Below are positions 31,776 through 43,698 of a stretch of DNA of 64,000 nucleotides, piece by piece. Each line of letters begins with the position of its first letter. Positions within the stretch are counted from its first letter, which is position 1. Position numbers and translations under genes: made by a program. Source of the DNA: Cladosporium sp. IMV 00045 (lineage: Eukaryota; Ascomycota; Dothideomycetes; Cladosporiales; Cladosporiaceae); the NCBI GenBank assembly GCA_001931905.2, contig MSJI02000800.1:36301-100300 (forward strand), in the 5' to 3' direction. The notes beneath the pieces are model-generated. The model was not told the origin of the DNA. It saw only the letters and a program-made list of their open reading frames with translations, and searched no databases.

Positions 31776-34136
31776 TTACACCCTGATGGCGGTGGGGAGG
31801 TTGAACTTGACGGCCGAGCCGGACATGGTGGCCCACATGATGACGGGTTCGGAGCCGACCTTGTCCCTGGTGGCACTGCCGGAGGTGGTGGGCGCGTTGC
31901 CGGGGAACGTAACGGGGATGGTAGTGCCGCAGCGGTTGCCGTTGGAGGTTACGGTGACGCCGGTGATTGACTTGCCGTCGTTGGAGTAGTTGTAGGCGAG
32001 CTTGGGCTTGCACTGGTCGCGGGCCATGCGGTCGACGAACTTCTGTGCCAGATCGTCCTGCTTCTGCGAAAGGATGGGCCAGTTGGTCAGGCGGGTCATC
32101 TCCTGAACAATGGTCTCGGTCCAGGCCTGGAGGAGCGAGAGCTTGCCGGTCTGGGAGCCGACGGTCAGGCTGGCGACGTCGGTCTGGCGAAGGTTGGCCT
32201 GGTGGAACATGAAACCATCCTTGCGGAGACCGAGGAGGTAGCGGGTGGCGGTGTTGCGCTCGAAGGTAAGGAGGTCCTGGAAGGTACCCTTACCGGAGGC
32301 AGTGTCCTTCCACTCCTGCAGAGTGCATTCGGGAAGATCGCAGTTCCAGTAGATGGTGGTGGGCCAGCGGGGAACGATGGTCATGCCGGCATAGCCGTTG
32401 TTGGAGACGTTGGAGATCAACGGCCAGTGCTGGTTGTACGGGCTGAGCAGGACAGGGCGAGAGTTGTCGCCAACAGCGTTCGTGATGCCGTTAGTGATCC
32501 ACGCACGCAGAGCATCGCCGTTGTGAAGACCAGTGATCGCAGGTGGGATGAGACCCTTGGCAGAGAACTTATTGCCACTGGCAATGTTAGTTTGGCGAAG
32601 CCAGGCCTGGTTGAAGGTAATCTCCTTGTTGGCATCGCTGTAAGTGATGTTGTTCTGTGGCAAATGAGTGAAAGTGTGGGAAACGTGGGCGAAAGCGTCG
32701 CGGTTGGCGGCAGTCATGAGCCAAGTGGCAAGAGGGTCGCGCTTGGCGCAGGCGAGGCTCCAAGAGTACTGGGCTGGGGTAGTCGGCCAGTTGTCGATGC
32801 CAGTTCCCAGCGGCTTCTGGAACTCCATAGGAGTGGCGGGAGGGTAGTCATACCAGATGGCGTCATCGGGGTTGCAAACAGTGTTGTCCGTGGAGACAGC
32901 CTGGATGATGTCTCCGTTGCCGTTGTGACCAAGCTCAACGAAGTAGTTAGAGCCGGCAGGCATACGGCCGTTGATGTTCCTGGTCCAGGTGACGTGGGCC
33001 GCAAGATCAGCTGGCCTCAGACGGAAGTTCTTGCCCTCAGGGACGTACATATCAGTTGAAAGGTGAACGTCGTCGATCTGGGTGCTGAGGTAAGTCTTAC
33101 GAGCACCGAGGAACAGACCACGGGTCAACCAGTGAATGTAGGAGTGCTGCAGGAAGTTGGAGGTGGGGGACCATTCGGTCGCCCAGCTGCCGAACCAGAC
33201 CATCTGCTGGCGACCAGCAAAGTTGTTGATGACGGCAGCGGTGGTATCGCTAGTGAAAGGACCACCAGGGGCGTACTTTGCAACTTCCCAGGTAGTTGAC
33301 CTATCGGTGATCGAGGCCGGGTAGTGGTACATGTTCTTGGTGCTCATAGTGGCACCAGTCTTGATGTTCGCAGTCGGGAAACCGGTAGCATTGGTGATGC
33401 TGATCAGCTGTTCAACGTCGGTATCGCAGCAGCCAACCCCCTGAGCAGCAGGCGTGGTGCCAAAGGCAGGCTGAGGGAAGGCATCGATGCGAACAAATCG
33501 AACGCCGAAAGCGAGTTGGTAAGCATAAAGGGTGTTGTATTGGTCGGTGCTGATACCGCTGTTCCAGACTCCGCCATCATACTCGTAGGCAAGCTCGCTG
33601 AGAGAGATAAATCCACCGTACTTGCCCTGAGACGTGGAAGTGTTCAAGGTAGGAAGTTGGAAGCCGGTCTTTGGTACGAAGGCGATCTCATAAGGAATGC
33701 CGTAGCCATCCAGACCAGATGTCACTGAATATGTGGGATCGCCCTCCCTGACGAGGAGAAGAATCGTCGAGTCGACTGTTGCAGCCACGGCGGCGGCGAC
33801 AGATTGAGCAGGGGCGACCGCAACGGAAGTGCTGGCTCCATCGCTGGTGGCGGCCGCAGGGGGCGGCGCGGCGGTGGCAGTACCAGTGGCAGTCGAGACG
33901 GCCGGAGCAGTTTCAGTCAGTGAGAGAGTCTGCGAACCGCCAGAGCCGGAAGAGGTGGCCACGCTAGAGGCGCTGTCTGACGAGACGGACAATGCAGTGC
34001 TGCTCGCTTGGTCCGAGGCGCTGGTAGTAACTGACGATACAGGCGTGGTGCTCTGGGAATTGCCCGATTGGCATGTAGCCAGAGCAATGCCAAGGGCGGC
34101 AGCAAGCCTGCAGGTGGCACGAGAAGACCAGATCAT
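31776..34136 (-). CDS. agd3: Agd3-type secreted galactosaminogalactan deacetylase (CE18)
   Basis: The 786-residue protein matches A. fumigatus Agd3, the extracellular metal-dependent enzyme that removes acetyl groups from GalNAc in GAG, making the polymer cationic and adhesive. A signal peptide occupies about residues 1-28 (RLAAALGIALATCQSG core). A Ser/Thr/Ala-rich linker runs to about 150. The deacetylase core then carries the aspartate pair in TQIDDVHLST (D355, D356) and the histidine metal motif H484-V-S-H487-T-F-T-H491, the expected CE18/NodB-like ligands. Length is close to the Aspergillus enzyme. It is one exon. A TATA-like element lies about 90-110 bp upstream. Neighbours (GH114, epimerase, GH135, giant glycosyltransferase) are the other GAG genes, which strongly supports the call. 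Confidence 0.92.
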   Translation of the reverse strand: MIWSSRATCRLAAALGIALATCQSGNSQSTTPVSSVTTSASDQASSTALSVSSDSASSVATSSGSGGSQTLSLTETAPAVSTATGTATAAPPPAAATSDGASTSVAVAPAQSVAAAVAATVDSTILLLVREGDPTYSVTSGLDGYGIPYEIAFVPKTGFQLPTLNTSTSQGKYGGFISLSELAYEYDGGVWNSGISTDQYNTLYAYQLAFGVRFVRIDAFPQPAFGTTPAAQGVGCCDTDVEQLISITNATGFPTANIKTGATMSTKNMYHYPASITDRSTTWEVAKYAPGGPFTSDTTAAVINNFAGRQQMVWFGSWATEWSPTSNFLQHSYIHWLTRGLFLGARKTYLSTQIDDVHLSTDMYVPEGKNFRLRPADLAAHVTWTRNINGRMPAGSNYFVELGHNGNGDIIQAVSTDNTVCNPDDAIWYDYPPATPMEFQKPLGTGIDNWPTTPAQYSWSLACAKRDPLATWLMTAANRDAFAHVSHTFTHLPQNNITYSDANKEITFNQAWLRQTNIASGNKFSAKGLIPPAITGLHNGDALRAWITNGITNAVGDNSRPVLLSPYNQHWPLISNVSNNGYAGMTIVPRWPTTIYWNCDLPECTLQEWKDTASGKGTFQDLLTFERNTATRYLLGLRKDGFMFHQANLRQTDVASLTVGSQTGKLSLLQAWTETIVQEMTRLTNWPILSQKQDDLAQKFVDRMARDQCKPKLAYNYSNDGKSITGVTVTSNGNRCGTTIPVTFPGNAPTTSGSATRDKVGSEPVIMWATMSGSAVKFNLPTAIRV

Positions 34137-35742
34137 GATGGGAAATGGTGACCAGGGTCAAGGAAAAGAGAAAGAGACGTGTCAGAAAACAACGATGAAC
34201 CGAAGCCTGAACCGTGGGCAAAGACAGGTATATAGATATATAATCCACTCAAAGGGCTTGTCAGGGCATTTTTGGAATGACAACCTCCCGAACTCGGGTC
34301 AGCCGTATGGCTTCTCTGGGAATGGAAACCATGGGAACAGCTAAGACACGCGCCATACCATTGGCAAGGTACATGGGGGTCTCGCCTCCTCCATCACCCG
34401 CATGCCTACTTGCTCGGCCTCTCGGCAGGGAAGGCTCATAATGGCCATGGAATGGCGCCGGTGGTTTCCACGAGCGAGGAGGCGTCTGAGTACGAACCAG
34501 CGAGCCTCAATCGCTGGGCTTGGCCCATCGAGAATCAGACGAACATGCGGTCTTTGCCGGAGCCCTGAGGGACAGGCGAGCCAGGCGAGGGAGAATAGTC
34601 GAGAACCCCAGTTGCGCGGATCGTCCCCAGTCGCTCGCTGGGCCGTTTTGGGTTGATGGTACACCTAATGCGGCCGGGTCATGTCCAGTATAGCTGGCGA
34701 ACACGCTACTGTGACAAGGGAGGAGGTGAAGATTTGCATTCAGTGAAGTCCCATCGGGTTAGGTGCGGGTAAATTTAGCGCCCTCGCCAACTCTCCAGCA
34801 GCATCAACAAGCTTGGAAGCTTAGGTAGCCCGCCAGGTACACGACCGCCACCTCGCGCGCCAAAAGCAAATCATCCGCCGCACAGGCAGCGGTAACACCA
34901 CTAACAGCACATCACGCATGCCGTGCCACTATGTCCCGCATGCAGGGACGTCAACAAGACGTATACGGGACACACAATACACGCAAGGATAGCTTGTCCA
35001 CGTGGGTCTCCCTGGTTGACACACACCTGAGGCTCAGCCTCTCTGCAGGCCGTAGTCCTGCAATACTCACCATACGTCTAGGTTAGCGCTATAGGAACGC
35101 CTCCTGTCGAACTTCTCGTATCGTTATACCCGGACCAGCGTCCGTCTGTGGTATGTCGCTGCTTTGGCGGGCCTGGACCAAAGCGCATCGCTGTGACAAG
35201 CTCCTCAACACCACTCGTGGACGACGAACTCTGAGCTATTCTCGGTGTCAAGTGCTGTCACGCTACTCCTCGCGGGCCCAAGGCGTCCCGTGGCGGCTTG
35301 ATCTCATTACTCTCTCAACCTTCTCTCCACAAACGGGCTTGTCAATCGAGCCGCAGGTCTGCCGTGCTATACCTTTCATTCGCCGGCCGCCAACAGGGGG
35401 CTCGTGCCATATTCCCCCAGGACCTGAAATCACTTCCCTCATTTGGATTTTGCGGTAGTTGCCGCGGCGCATGGATCTACACGAAAGCCTGGCCGTAGGC
35501 GAAGGGCTCACCCAAGGAAAGATAATTCCATGCAAGGTCCCCAGTAAACGATCGACTCCTTGATGTCAGTTCTCGAACCGTACTGTCTCTAGCGTGTGGG
35601 GACAACGTCTTTGCCATCGCAGATCGCCTTTCAGCTGGATCCGCATTCTACACAGCGCGCCCAGATCTCGCAAGTGAACAGACGGCCCAGCTCGGATACA
35701 TTTACCCCGACATCAACCAGGGAACGCACGGGAGTCTCAATC
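34137..35742. other. Divergent agd3 / ega3-like intergenic region
   Basis: About 1.6 kb separates the two divergent genes and should contain both promoters. No gene with recognisable features is present. I found no obvious repeat. Confidence 0.4.
34228..34244 (-). promoter_or_regulatory. Candidate TATA element of agd3
   Basis: An alternating TA tract (GTATATAGATATATAAT on the plus strand, equally TATA-like on the minus strand) lies 92-108 bp upstream of the agd3 start codon. Position and sequence fit a TATA box; no transcription start data are available. Confidence 0.4.
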
Positions 35743-36831
35743 ATGTCCAATCGAGAGGAGTTTTCCACCATGAAGGAGCCCCGAGAAACCGCCATGCCTT
35801 ACAACGTCGAACCCGCTTCTCCCGCCGCTCTATGATCGTTGCCGGTATTGCAGCGGCACTCATTGTGATAGGACTCGCTATTGGCCTAGGCGTTGGTCTT
35901 GGCCTCAGAAATGACAACAACGATGATGAGTCTAACGATAACACTCCAATTCCGACACCGCCACCAACCGCGAACGGCACAGTATGGCAGCCACCGATAA
36001 TAGCACTTGGCAAATTGTGCTGGAGGAACCTAATCAGATCTCCTCAGAAAACAAAACTACGGATCCAGATGTTGAGATCTTTGACATCGACCTTTTCTCC
36101 AACTCAAATGAAACGATCCTCTCCTCAAAGGCTTAGATAAGAAGGTGGTGTGTTACTTCAGTGCAGGAAGTTTTGAGCCATACCGTCCAGACTCGTCTCA
36201 ATTCCAACAGTCAGTGTTAGGCAAGCCCTTGGACGGCTGGGATGACGAGAAATGGATCGATATACGCAGCGACAACGTGCGAAACATTATGGTGGAGAGA
36301 ATCAGACTCGCGAAAGAGAAGGGTTGTGATGCAGTCGATCCAGACAATGTTGACGCATACGTAAGAAGATTCATTGCAGACCGGTTCTATCGCCAAATAC
36401 TGATATTTCCACAGAATAACGACAACGGCCTGGATCTGACTCAGGAAGACACGATCGACTTTGTGCAGTTCCTCGCCAACGTGACCAGCTCACATGGTCT
36501 CGCGATCGGTCTGAAGAACGCTGGAGAGGTCTTGGCCAACCTTACATCCGTGGTCCATTTCTCCGTGAACGAACAATGCGTCGAATACAAGGAGTGCGAA
36601 TCGTTTGCGCCAATGGTAGAGGCTGGGAAGGCTGTCTTCCACATCGAGTACCCGCACGGCGCTCCTGGTGACATATCCGGCAAGACCGCTACCCACTCAT
36701 GTTCGAGATCGGGCGACGGGAGGGGCAGTGACGGGTTCAGCTCTCTGCTAAAGGGCATCAAACTCGACGGATGGGTCGAGTTCTGTGATCGTTCCACGGC
36801 AAACACGACGATGATTCAGGAAGATAGTTGA
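35743..36831 (+). pseudogene. ega3: Ega3-like GH114 endo-alpha-1,4-galactosaminidase, frame-disrupted
   Basis: The sequence encodes a GH114 enzyme like A. fumigatus Ega3, a membrane-anchored hydrolase that cuts deacetylated (galactosamine) regions of GAG. The parts are in three frames. A cytosolic start at 35743 (MSNREEF) or 35832 is followed by an anchor helix (IVAGIAAALIVIGLAIGLGV). Near 35985-36000 the homologous reading moves to a second frame (STWQIVLEE, DVEIFDIDLF), and near 36110-36125 to a third (LLKGLDKKVVCYFSAG). Each step shifts by minus one. No GT-AG pair can explain the second change. Downstream the gene is clean: GCDAVDPDNVDAY, a 54-nt GTAAGA...CACAG intron at 36361-36414, SIGLKNAG-like and VFHIEYPHG motifs, stop at 36831. 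It is either a decayed gene or a set of assembly deletions. Confidence 0.8.
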
Positions 36832-39070
36832 TCTATCTGGAGTGTAAGCTAGATGAACGGTGTAAGGTTATGTACAATACGATGAATTACGAGGGTCTGC
36901 AAAGCACCAGAAGATGTTCTCTTATTGTCTGGTATGAGTGAGACATCCTCAAACCGAGCAAAATTCTACGTGGAAGCCACGCGGCGCTGGTTGCGTGGAA
37001 GGGAGCAAATGCGGTCATTGCATGCGCTCTGGATCGTGGTTCAGCTGAGACATTGCCAGCCTACTGGAATCTGTAAAGACCTGCCAAGCTCCGCGGTACT
37101 AAACTACTGTACCAGTCTTCGAGCTCTGCTCAGACGATCAGCCGTGTCACCGGATGTTGCCACGCAAAATCGATATATGTCTCCTATTTCTGGTAGTAGT
37201 GAAAGTATACGAAGTACAACGAGGACCAAAGCAGGGCATGTTGAATGTATTCTAAAGACAGCAATTCCTGCAGGATATGTACACTGCAGCGTTGAAGGGA
37301 CTTCACCATGCGCATTCAGGTACCGATCGAAGGTTTCTTCAGAGTTCGGTGGCTTGAACTGTTCCTGGACTGGGCTTGACTCGATCTTTACACCGCCCGC
37401 CGCTTTCGATCGCACGGCTAAACGGACTAAAAACGAACGCGCGCGCCAGCACAGCCTTGCAGCGGCTGGAGAGCGGGATGGCACGTTGGCTACGGTTCCT
37501 TGGCGCTGCCGCCAACGTCACATCGTGAAGGGACTTCAATTTCGCGCGTTCAGGCTTCTCCGGCAGATCCTCCACTTCAATCCTTGCACACTTGCGAGAC
37601 TTGAACTTTCCCCTACCCAGGCCTTGCTCTAGCAGCTCTCTATAGACGGCGTGACGGCGCTATTTTCAGCTCCCCACAAACTTCGCTGGGGATCAGCTCG
37701 CGTGGCGGACGCTCTGCTCGCAGGGATCACTCTAGTGACGTTACGAGACATGCTTTTCCCACCACATGTCGACCTCCCAAGCCGCCACAGGCCGCGTGGG
37801 GCATCATTATTGGGTTGAGAAAGTATTGCTTCTTGTGCATGGTAATTTGCACATCCGCTTCGTATGCATGCTCAGGATCTGTGCTAATGCCACGTTCAAT
37901 GACTCGCTGGGAGGTGTCTTTGCCGCGGCGCCGGCCGTCCCCAAACCATTCAACGCACCTCGATCCTAAATACCAGCGGCGTGGCTATCGGATCGGGGTA
38001 CACTACCGAGGTAGGTAGAATTCAAATCACCACCGAACTGAAAGGCTTGGTGAAGATTTGACAAGCTTCACGGCGCGGCGGACTACATCGATGCCTGGTT
38101 GCCCCTTGGTGCGCCTTGGTGCGAACTATACACCTTGCGAAGATCGTTCGCTTCGATTATACTGGCTACGATTAGGGTCAAGGTCATGGCTTGAGTACCA
38201 GACCTGCCCGGTCCCACGTGTCGAGAAAGGCTTTGTCGTCACTGCACAAGTGCTGACAAAATATACGAAAAATCGACTTCGTGGCTCCCTTTAGGCGCCA
38301 AAGAGGAAGGAAAAGGAACGAAACGATAGTCGTGGCCATCAGCCGTGATTACCGGCGTCTCCCGTCATGCATCGACTGATCTCAGAAACGCTCGGAAGCG
38401 TCGCGCCCACGTCCTGTTCGTGGCCTTCGAAGAATACACGTTGGGACCCGTCCTCACGCGCTGCCCTTGGCACCAACGGACCATGTCTGTGCCTTGCGCC
38501 TCCTCGGATGATGTGCCTTCTCGATCTCAAGTTCGAGGCAGGGATCCGTGACCGGGATATTTCCTAATTGTCAACTCAAATTACGACTTGGGAGACCCTT
38601 CTGCCTCATTGGGACTCATTCACGGTTCGTGTGCAGCCATAGTAATCACTTGCGGCACTCATCTGATGCACACGGACAGTCGGACCGGATCATATTGGCT
38701 TCCAAGTGCTGAGCATTTGCCTGGTCGAGGTCGCTGTCTCGAAATTCTACGCGAGTTGGAGAGGCATTGCTTGGTGGCCTAGTTGGTCCAGATCCCGCCG
38801 CCCCAATCTTCGAACGATGGCGTGCCGCTCGGTAGACAGTCGCATCACTTCATGGTTCCGGTAAGCTGCATCGTCTCCATCGATCTGGACTCCCTGCTTC
38901 AGTGTGGTCAGTGTCTATATCAACAAGACATTCTTGCCTCTTCCTTGCTCGGATCCTCCTCACGCCACAAGTGCTTAGCACCTACGATATCTCGGATCTG
39001 TACTTTTGTTTGTACTTTTTCCTAGTAATCTTCACCCACATCTACCTACATCTAATCGATCAACATCACA
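36832..39070. other. Intergenic region between ega3-like and uge3
   Basis: About 2.2 kb has no supported gene. The longest frame, 36925-37632 plus, has no domain and an erratic composition. The last 100 bases before uge3 are C/T/A-rich leader and include CTAGTAAT and CACCCACATCTACC blocks. No mobile element was recognised. Confidence 0.45.
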
Positions 39071-40342
39071 ATGCCTCACTCCATCCGGTCTGTGGCCTCG
39101 TCGGCGTCTCTCTCCCTTGAGAGCTCAGCACCGACGAGCCCAAGCTCTTCGCAACTTCTCGACGACCACTACGCATTGGCTAACGACGTACTACCGGTCG
39201 ACGATGGCAAACACTATGTCATGGTCCTCGGTGGTCTTGGTTACATTGGATCACACACCACACTCGAGCTCCTCAAGGACGGGTACAACGTCGTCGTTGT
39301 TGACGACTTGAGCAACTGTTACGAGGAGGTCTTGAACCCTATCAGGATCCTCGCAGAAGAGTACTGCAGAGAACAAGGCCTCATCATGCCCACTCTGCGA
39401 TTCCACAAGATGGACTACAGAAGTGCAGAGATGCGCCAGCTGTTCCCAAGATACGCAGCCGCACGCTCCTGCATCACCGGTGTTATCCACTTCGCCGCCT
39501 TCAAATCAGTCGCCGAATCGATCGAACGTCCGCTCGCCTACTATCAGAACAATATTTGCGGCCTTGTCGACCTCCTGGTCACTCTGCAAGAGAACGGCAT
39601 CAAGAACTTTGTCTTCTCATCGTCCGCCACTGTGTACGGCGCAAAATCAAACGAAGGCAAGCCTCTTCGCGAAGATGACCTCGTTCACTTCGATGAGACA
39701 TACATCGACGAGATGGGTCAGGAATGCCTTCGCATCAACGGCTCCAAAGGTCTCACCTGCCCCTACGGTCGCTCCAAGTACTTCGCCGAAGCCATTCTTG
39801 CCGACCTGGCCAAAGCAGATCCCTCTATGCGCATCACCGCCCTTCGCTACTTCAACCCCGTCGGCTGCCACCCTTCAGGTATCCTCCGTGAAGATCCCCG
39901 CCAAAAGCCCACCAACCTCTTCCCTGTCATCGCCTCAGTCATGAAGGGCAGAAAACCTCAGCTCGAAGTCTTCGGCTCGGACTGGGACACCAGAGATGGC
40001 ACTGCCATCCGCGACTTCATCCACGTTATGGACCTCGCCCAAGGCCATGTCGCAGCTCTCGCGGCCGCAAAGGCCAACCCCAGCCGAGACTCGTTCAGGG
40101 CTTACAATCTTGGAACGGGTCGTGGCATGACCGTCGCTGAGGTGATCTCCAGCTTTGAGAAGGCATCAAACCAGACCGTCCCCGCCGTCCTCGCTCCCCG
40201 ACGCGCTGGCGACGTTGGCGCCTGCGTGGCAGCCACCCAACGTGCCGAGACCGAGCTTGGCTGGACTACCGCGAAGGGTGTGGACGAGTGCGCCAGAGAC
40301 ACTTGGAACGCACTTAACATGCCGGAAGAGTGCAATGTCTAG
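39071..40342 (+). CDS. uge3: UDP-glucose/UDP-GlcNAc 4-epimerase of the GAG locus
   Basis: The 423-residue protein is an extended-SDR GalE-type epimerase that interconverts UDP-Glc/UDP-Gal and, for Uge3, UDP-GlcNAc/UDP-GalNAc, giving both GAG building blocks. The NAD-binding loop GGLGYIGSH starts at residue 54. FSSSATVYG carries the catalytic Ser/Thr, and the YxxxK pair is Y232-GRS-K236 in CPYGRSKYFAEA. The RYFNPVGCHPSG and RDFIHVMDLA segments are typical GalE signatures. An N-terminal extension of about 48 Ser-rich residues precedes the Rossmann fold, longer than in housekeeping GalE. It is one exon from the first ATG. The uge3 symbol rests on location between agd3, sph3-like and gtb3 genes; sequence alone would also allow a general galactose epimerase. 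Confidence 0.88.
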   Translation: MPHSIRSVASSASLSLESSAPTSPSSSQLLDDHYALANDVLPVDDGKHYVMVLGGLGYIGSHTTLELLKDGYNVVVVDDLSNCYEEVLNPIRILAEEYCREQGLIMPTLRFHKMDYRSAEMRQLFPRYAAARSCITGVIHFAAFKSVAESIERPLAYYQNNICGLVDLLVTLQENGIKNFVFSSSATVYGAKSNEGKPLREDDLVHFDETYIDEMGQECLRINGSKGLTCPYGRSKYFAEAILADLAKADPSMRITALRYFNPVGCHPSGILREDPRQKPTNLFPVIASVMKGRKPQLEVFGSDWDTRDGTAIRDFIHVMDLAQGHVAALAAAKANPSRDSFRAYNLGTGRGMTVAEVISSFEKASNQTVPAVLAPRRAGDVGACVAATQRAETELGWTTAKGVDECARDTWNALNMPEECNV

Positions 40343-42725
40343 AGCCATGGGAGACATGGTTGAGCTTCCTTCTAATATGAGTACCACGATTCGGCGTTTC
40401 TTGGGGCTGACTTTCTTAATGGGTTACTCTGGCGCTCTTTTTCACGACATGGGTTAATGAAACAGGACGGGATAAAAGCGAGCGATTTCATTCAGGTCAA
40501 TATCATCGCCTCGGCCGGAACTTTGGGTTTCCACCATAATGTGACGGGATAATTAGTCGTACATTTAAAAATCAAAGCTGCTGACATATCATCCCATAAT
40601 TCCGACTTTTCAGCTCGCGTAAAATAATTGCCGTGCCAACATTTCAACCGACAGCCTGTCCAACTTTTTGCCCTGACGTCCGCCCGCAATACGAGACTTT
40701 GGTACCTGCCAAGTCCTGCATGCAAGCAAGCTCTGCGTGGCACATATTGTGGCGCTGTACAGGATTGCATGTTGCGCTTTTTTGCCTTGGGAGTTCGCCA
40801 CCTCGTTGACGCCGTGCTGCCGCCTTGAAGTGCGGCACAATCTTGGTGACGAGAAAGCCACCGCGGCCAGAAGACCCGGCTTGGAAACGAGACAGTGCTT
40901 GGGTGACGAACAGCCACCTCGCAGGTTGTAACACGCCATCTCTGCTTGCGTTTGTGACCACACTCTATTCTTCAATACGGTGTGAAGTACGATGCAATTA
41001 TAGACATGCTACTACTGCACTCAAGTCCAGCATCCCAGTAGCTATGTAAATATAGAGTCCTTTAACCTTCCACGATACCCCCGTATGTTACAGGGAACGA
41101 GCGACAAAGTAGCCGACATGGGTAGCATGGGTACGCGAGCGCATGAGCTGGCGAGAGGGCGCATTAGGGGCAGAACTACTCTATACTTCTCTCTCTTGGC
41201 TTTCCTGAAGCAGAAAGTTTGCAACAAAAGCTAATGTACGGCGCAAATTGCGAGCACAGAAGTTAGCGTTGTATTTACTGGCGGAGGTGAGCGCGCGATG
41301 GCGTGAACAAATTGTTCTCTTGCATGCATTTCGACATACATCCGATCCACTGCGGAGTTACTGGCATAAGCAATAGGTATGTGCGATATGTGTCTAGCCG
41401 CTCTATTTGCTCCGCTATCACATGAAGCGCTGGTCGAATTCGCAAATACAGCCACCAAAGTTAGCGGTACGAAATGTTGCGAAACGGAGGTACATGGCAA
41501 CATTATGTTTTTTGGCCACGCTCATGAAACAGGAGGTCGCTCGGGTAGAGTACCAAAATAAGCAACCACACGTGGAGGCGAGAGCCTGTACAAGTCGTGA
41601 GATGCCAAGTAAAATTACCTGCTCTGTAGTCCATATACGTATATCTCTAACCGAGGGCACAGCCCGAGTATACAGGGGAGACGATTTTCGTCCTCTCCTC
41701 GACTGCCTTCCCGCGTGGTAGTTGGCGTCTTGGTACGGACACTATCGTGCGAGGTCGCAGCGACACCATTGCTTTTTTTCTCTCACGTTCGCGCTGCATT
41801 TCACTACCACCTAGGCAAGTTCCCTGGCAGAGGCCAAAGCGTGGCGGTCTGAGCACCTAGGTTCGATGGGGTTGCGTGCTTCTTCTCCACTCTTCAAGCA
41901 GAGACGAGATCTGGGCGCGCTGTTTGTGATCAATTCGCGCGCGCGATGCCAGCAGAATTTCTCCATGCCGCTAAAGGCAGATCACATCGATGCTCAGAGC
42001 CGGACTACAAGCTAGTTGTGGGTTGGCGGGAACGATGGCACTGGCTTTTTTCAACGGCGTTTCGAATGCGGCTCCACTGTTATTATGGATCCCATCCCCC
42101 AAGCCGGATCGCTTCGGCTTTGCGAGCGAGAAGCCACAACGGCCAGAGGGCTGGACTCTGCAGGTGGAAATCATTCGGGCGTAGAGTGCATCGTTGAGCG
42201 AAGTCGGTGGAAATCATCGTTGTGCAGAAACGTTAGAGGAATGAGACGCCAAAATGATCGCGGTCATATCACCGATGCTTTGCGGAGCGTGGCTCAGACG
42301 AAGTGGAGATGAGATCGCCTGAGGACTTCTCTGGTACGGTGATTCTTTGGCAATTCAGCTCGAGGATGGATAGTCGTGGTCCTCGGAGAGTCGGAGTCGT
42401 ATGCAAAATTTGATCGCGAGCCGTTTCTCATCAGCACCATACGCAATGCAATTACAATTAGTGACCCAAGTTAAAGTATCTAGCTTCCAAGAAACAAAGT
42501 CCAAAGAAACCGCAATGATGTAAAGACTTGCCGCCTGCTTTACTCCAAGCGATCTTCCTCTAAACAAAGCCGCTGCATTATTTCGTCACCAACGGGACGC
42601 CATGCGGCAGAACTACGCTCCCACTGTCTATCATTGATAAGCCATCGCTCGTGTGGTCATAGCCGTCCCGTGACATGTCGGATGTGTGACCAGAGACCGA
42701 AAGTTGGTGGATCGCTCCGAGTCTC
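40343..42725. other. Gene-free stretch between uge3 and the sph3-like genes
   Basis: About 2.4 kb contains no open frame with a recognisable domain on either strand. Local base composition is mixed. I saw no terminal inverted repeats, polymerase or transposase fragment that would mark a transposon. Confidence 0.4.
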
Positions 42726-43698
42726 TCACTCTCCCATTGCTCTAATGAAATCGTCCCAACTTTCTCCAAAGCCCTCGTAGAACTTGCTTCGTCGATCTGT
42801 GACGAACAAGTACTCTGCACGGGGACGTAGCTCCCGGACGAGCGGCTTGACTTGATCGCGAGGCACTGAGTGCAAGATATAGCACGCTCCTGATCTATCA
42901 TAGACATCAAGGGCCGCTCGTTCGTTCTTGCCACATACCCGGTAGCGAGAGAAGCCTTCTTCGAAGACGGCAGTCACATCGGGTCGTATGCGTGTCAACT
43001 GCTCATCAGGGATCGTACCTGGATTATGGATTACCTGCATGGGTGTCAGCCACTGCTTGAATATTCAATATAATCATATTGGTCTTACCAGCTTCTTTCC
43101 CAAGATCCCGGACGTCGATTTAATCTTCTCGCTCACAGAGTTGAGGAATTTGCCAACCTCGTCCGAATACTCGTTCGGAGACTCATCCAGAAAGATGCCC
43201 TCAACGTAGATGCCACTGCTGTCGTGGTCTTTCGACCATCCGCCGTAGATGTCTACATCTTGGTAGACCTTGTCGAGCGAGCGCTTGCAATACTGCATTC
43301 GCACGTAACCAACGGTGGTCACATTTGCCTTGGTGTTGAAAAGAGGCAGCTCGTGAGAATACCTCGCATCGGGGGCAGGGGGTTCTCCGGGCCCAGAGTT
43401 TGGGTTGATGACAATGAGGAAATGCAAATCCGGATTGTTGTCAATTCTGGTGGCGCTCGAATCGTCAGTCTGAGTGGTCTGATGGTGCAGGCGGTGAGCT
43501 TACGACGCACGCTGTATGCAACGGTTCCCATGTATTCTCGTCCAGAGGGTACATGTACAGAGGCACAATAACGGCGGACTTCGGCGGCATTTCTGAGACT
43601 ACCGATGCTGGTCGTGAGGCGTTCGGTGTCAATCCTGGTGTTGAGGGTTTGGGGTTCTTGTTTTGGAGGATACGGAGGAACTCTTTGAGTCTACCCAT
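42726..43698 (-). CDS. GH135 spherulin-4/Sph3 family hydrolase, copy A (no secretion signal seen)
   Basis: Three exons, 43698-43511, 43446-43089 and 43034-42726, with introns of 64 nt (GTGCGT...CCAG) and 54 nt (GTAAGA...GCAG), give 284 residues. GH135 enzymes such as A. fumigatus Sph3 cleave N-acetylgalactosamine-rich regions of GAG and are needed for its production. Family motifs present are VIVPLYMYPLDENTWEPL (43-60), FLIVINPNSGPGE (72-84), TVGYVRMQY (107-115), GIFLDESP with the catalytic-site D150-E151, the NPGTIPD block (186-192) and TAVFEEGF (203-210), which supplies the second acidic position. Unlike the other two copies, the first 40 residues are polar with no signal peptide or anchor helix. 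No upstream exon with such a helix was found. It sits head-to-tail with copy B. Confidence 0.88.

Noticed and set aside
36925..37632. 235-codon plus-strand frame between ega3-like and uge3
   Set aside because: No domain, no hydrophobic or charged patterning, and no homology that I can recognise; judged chance.
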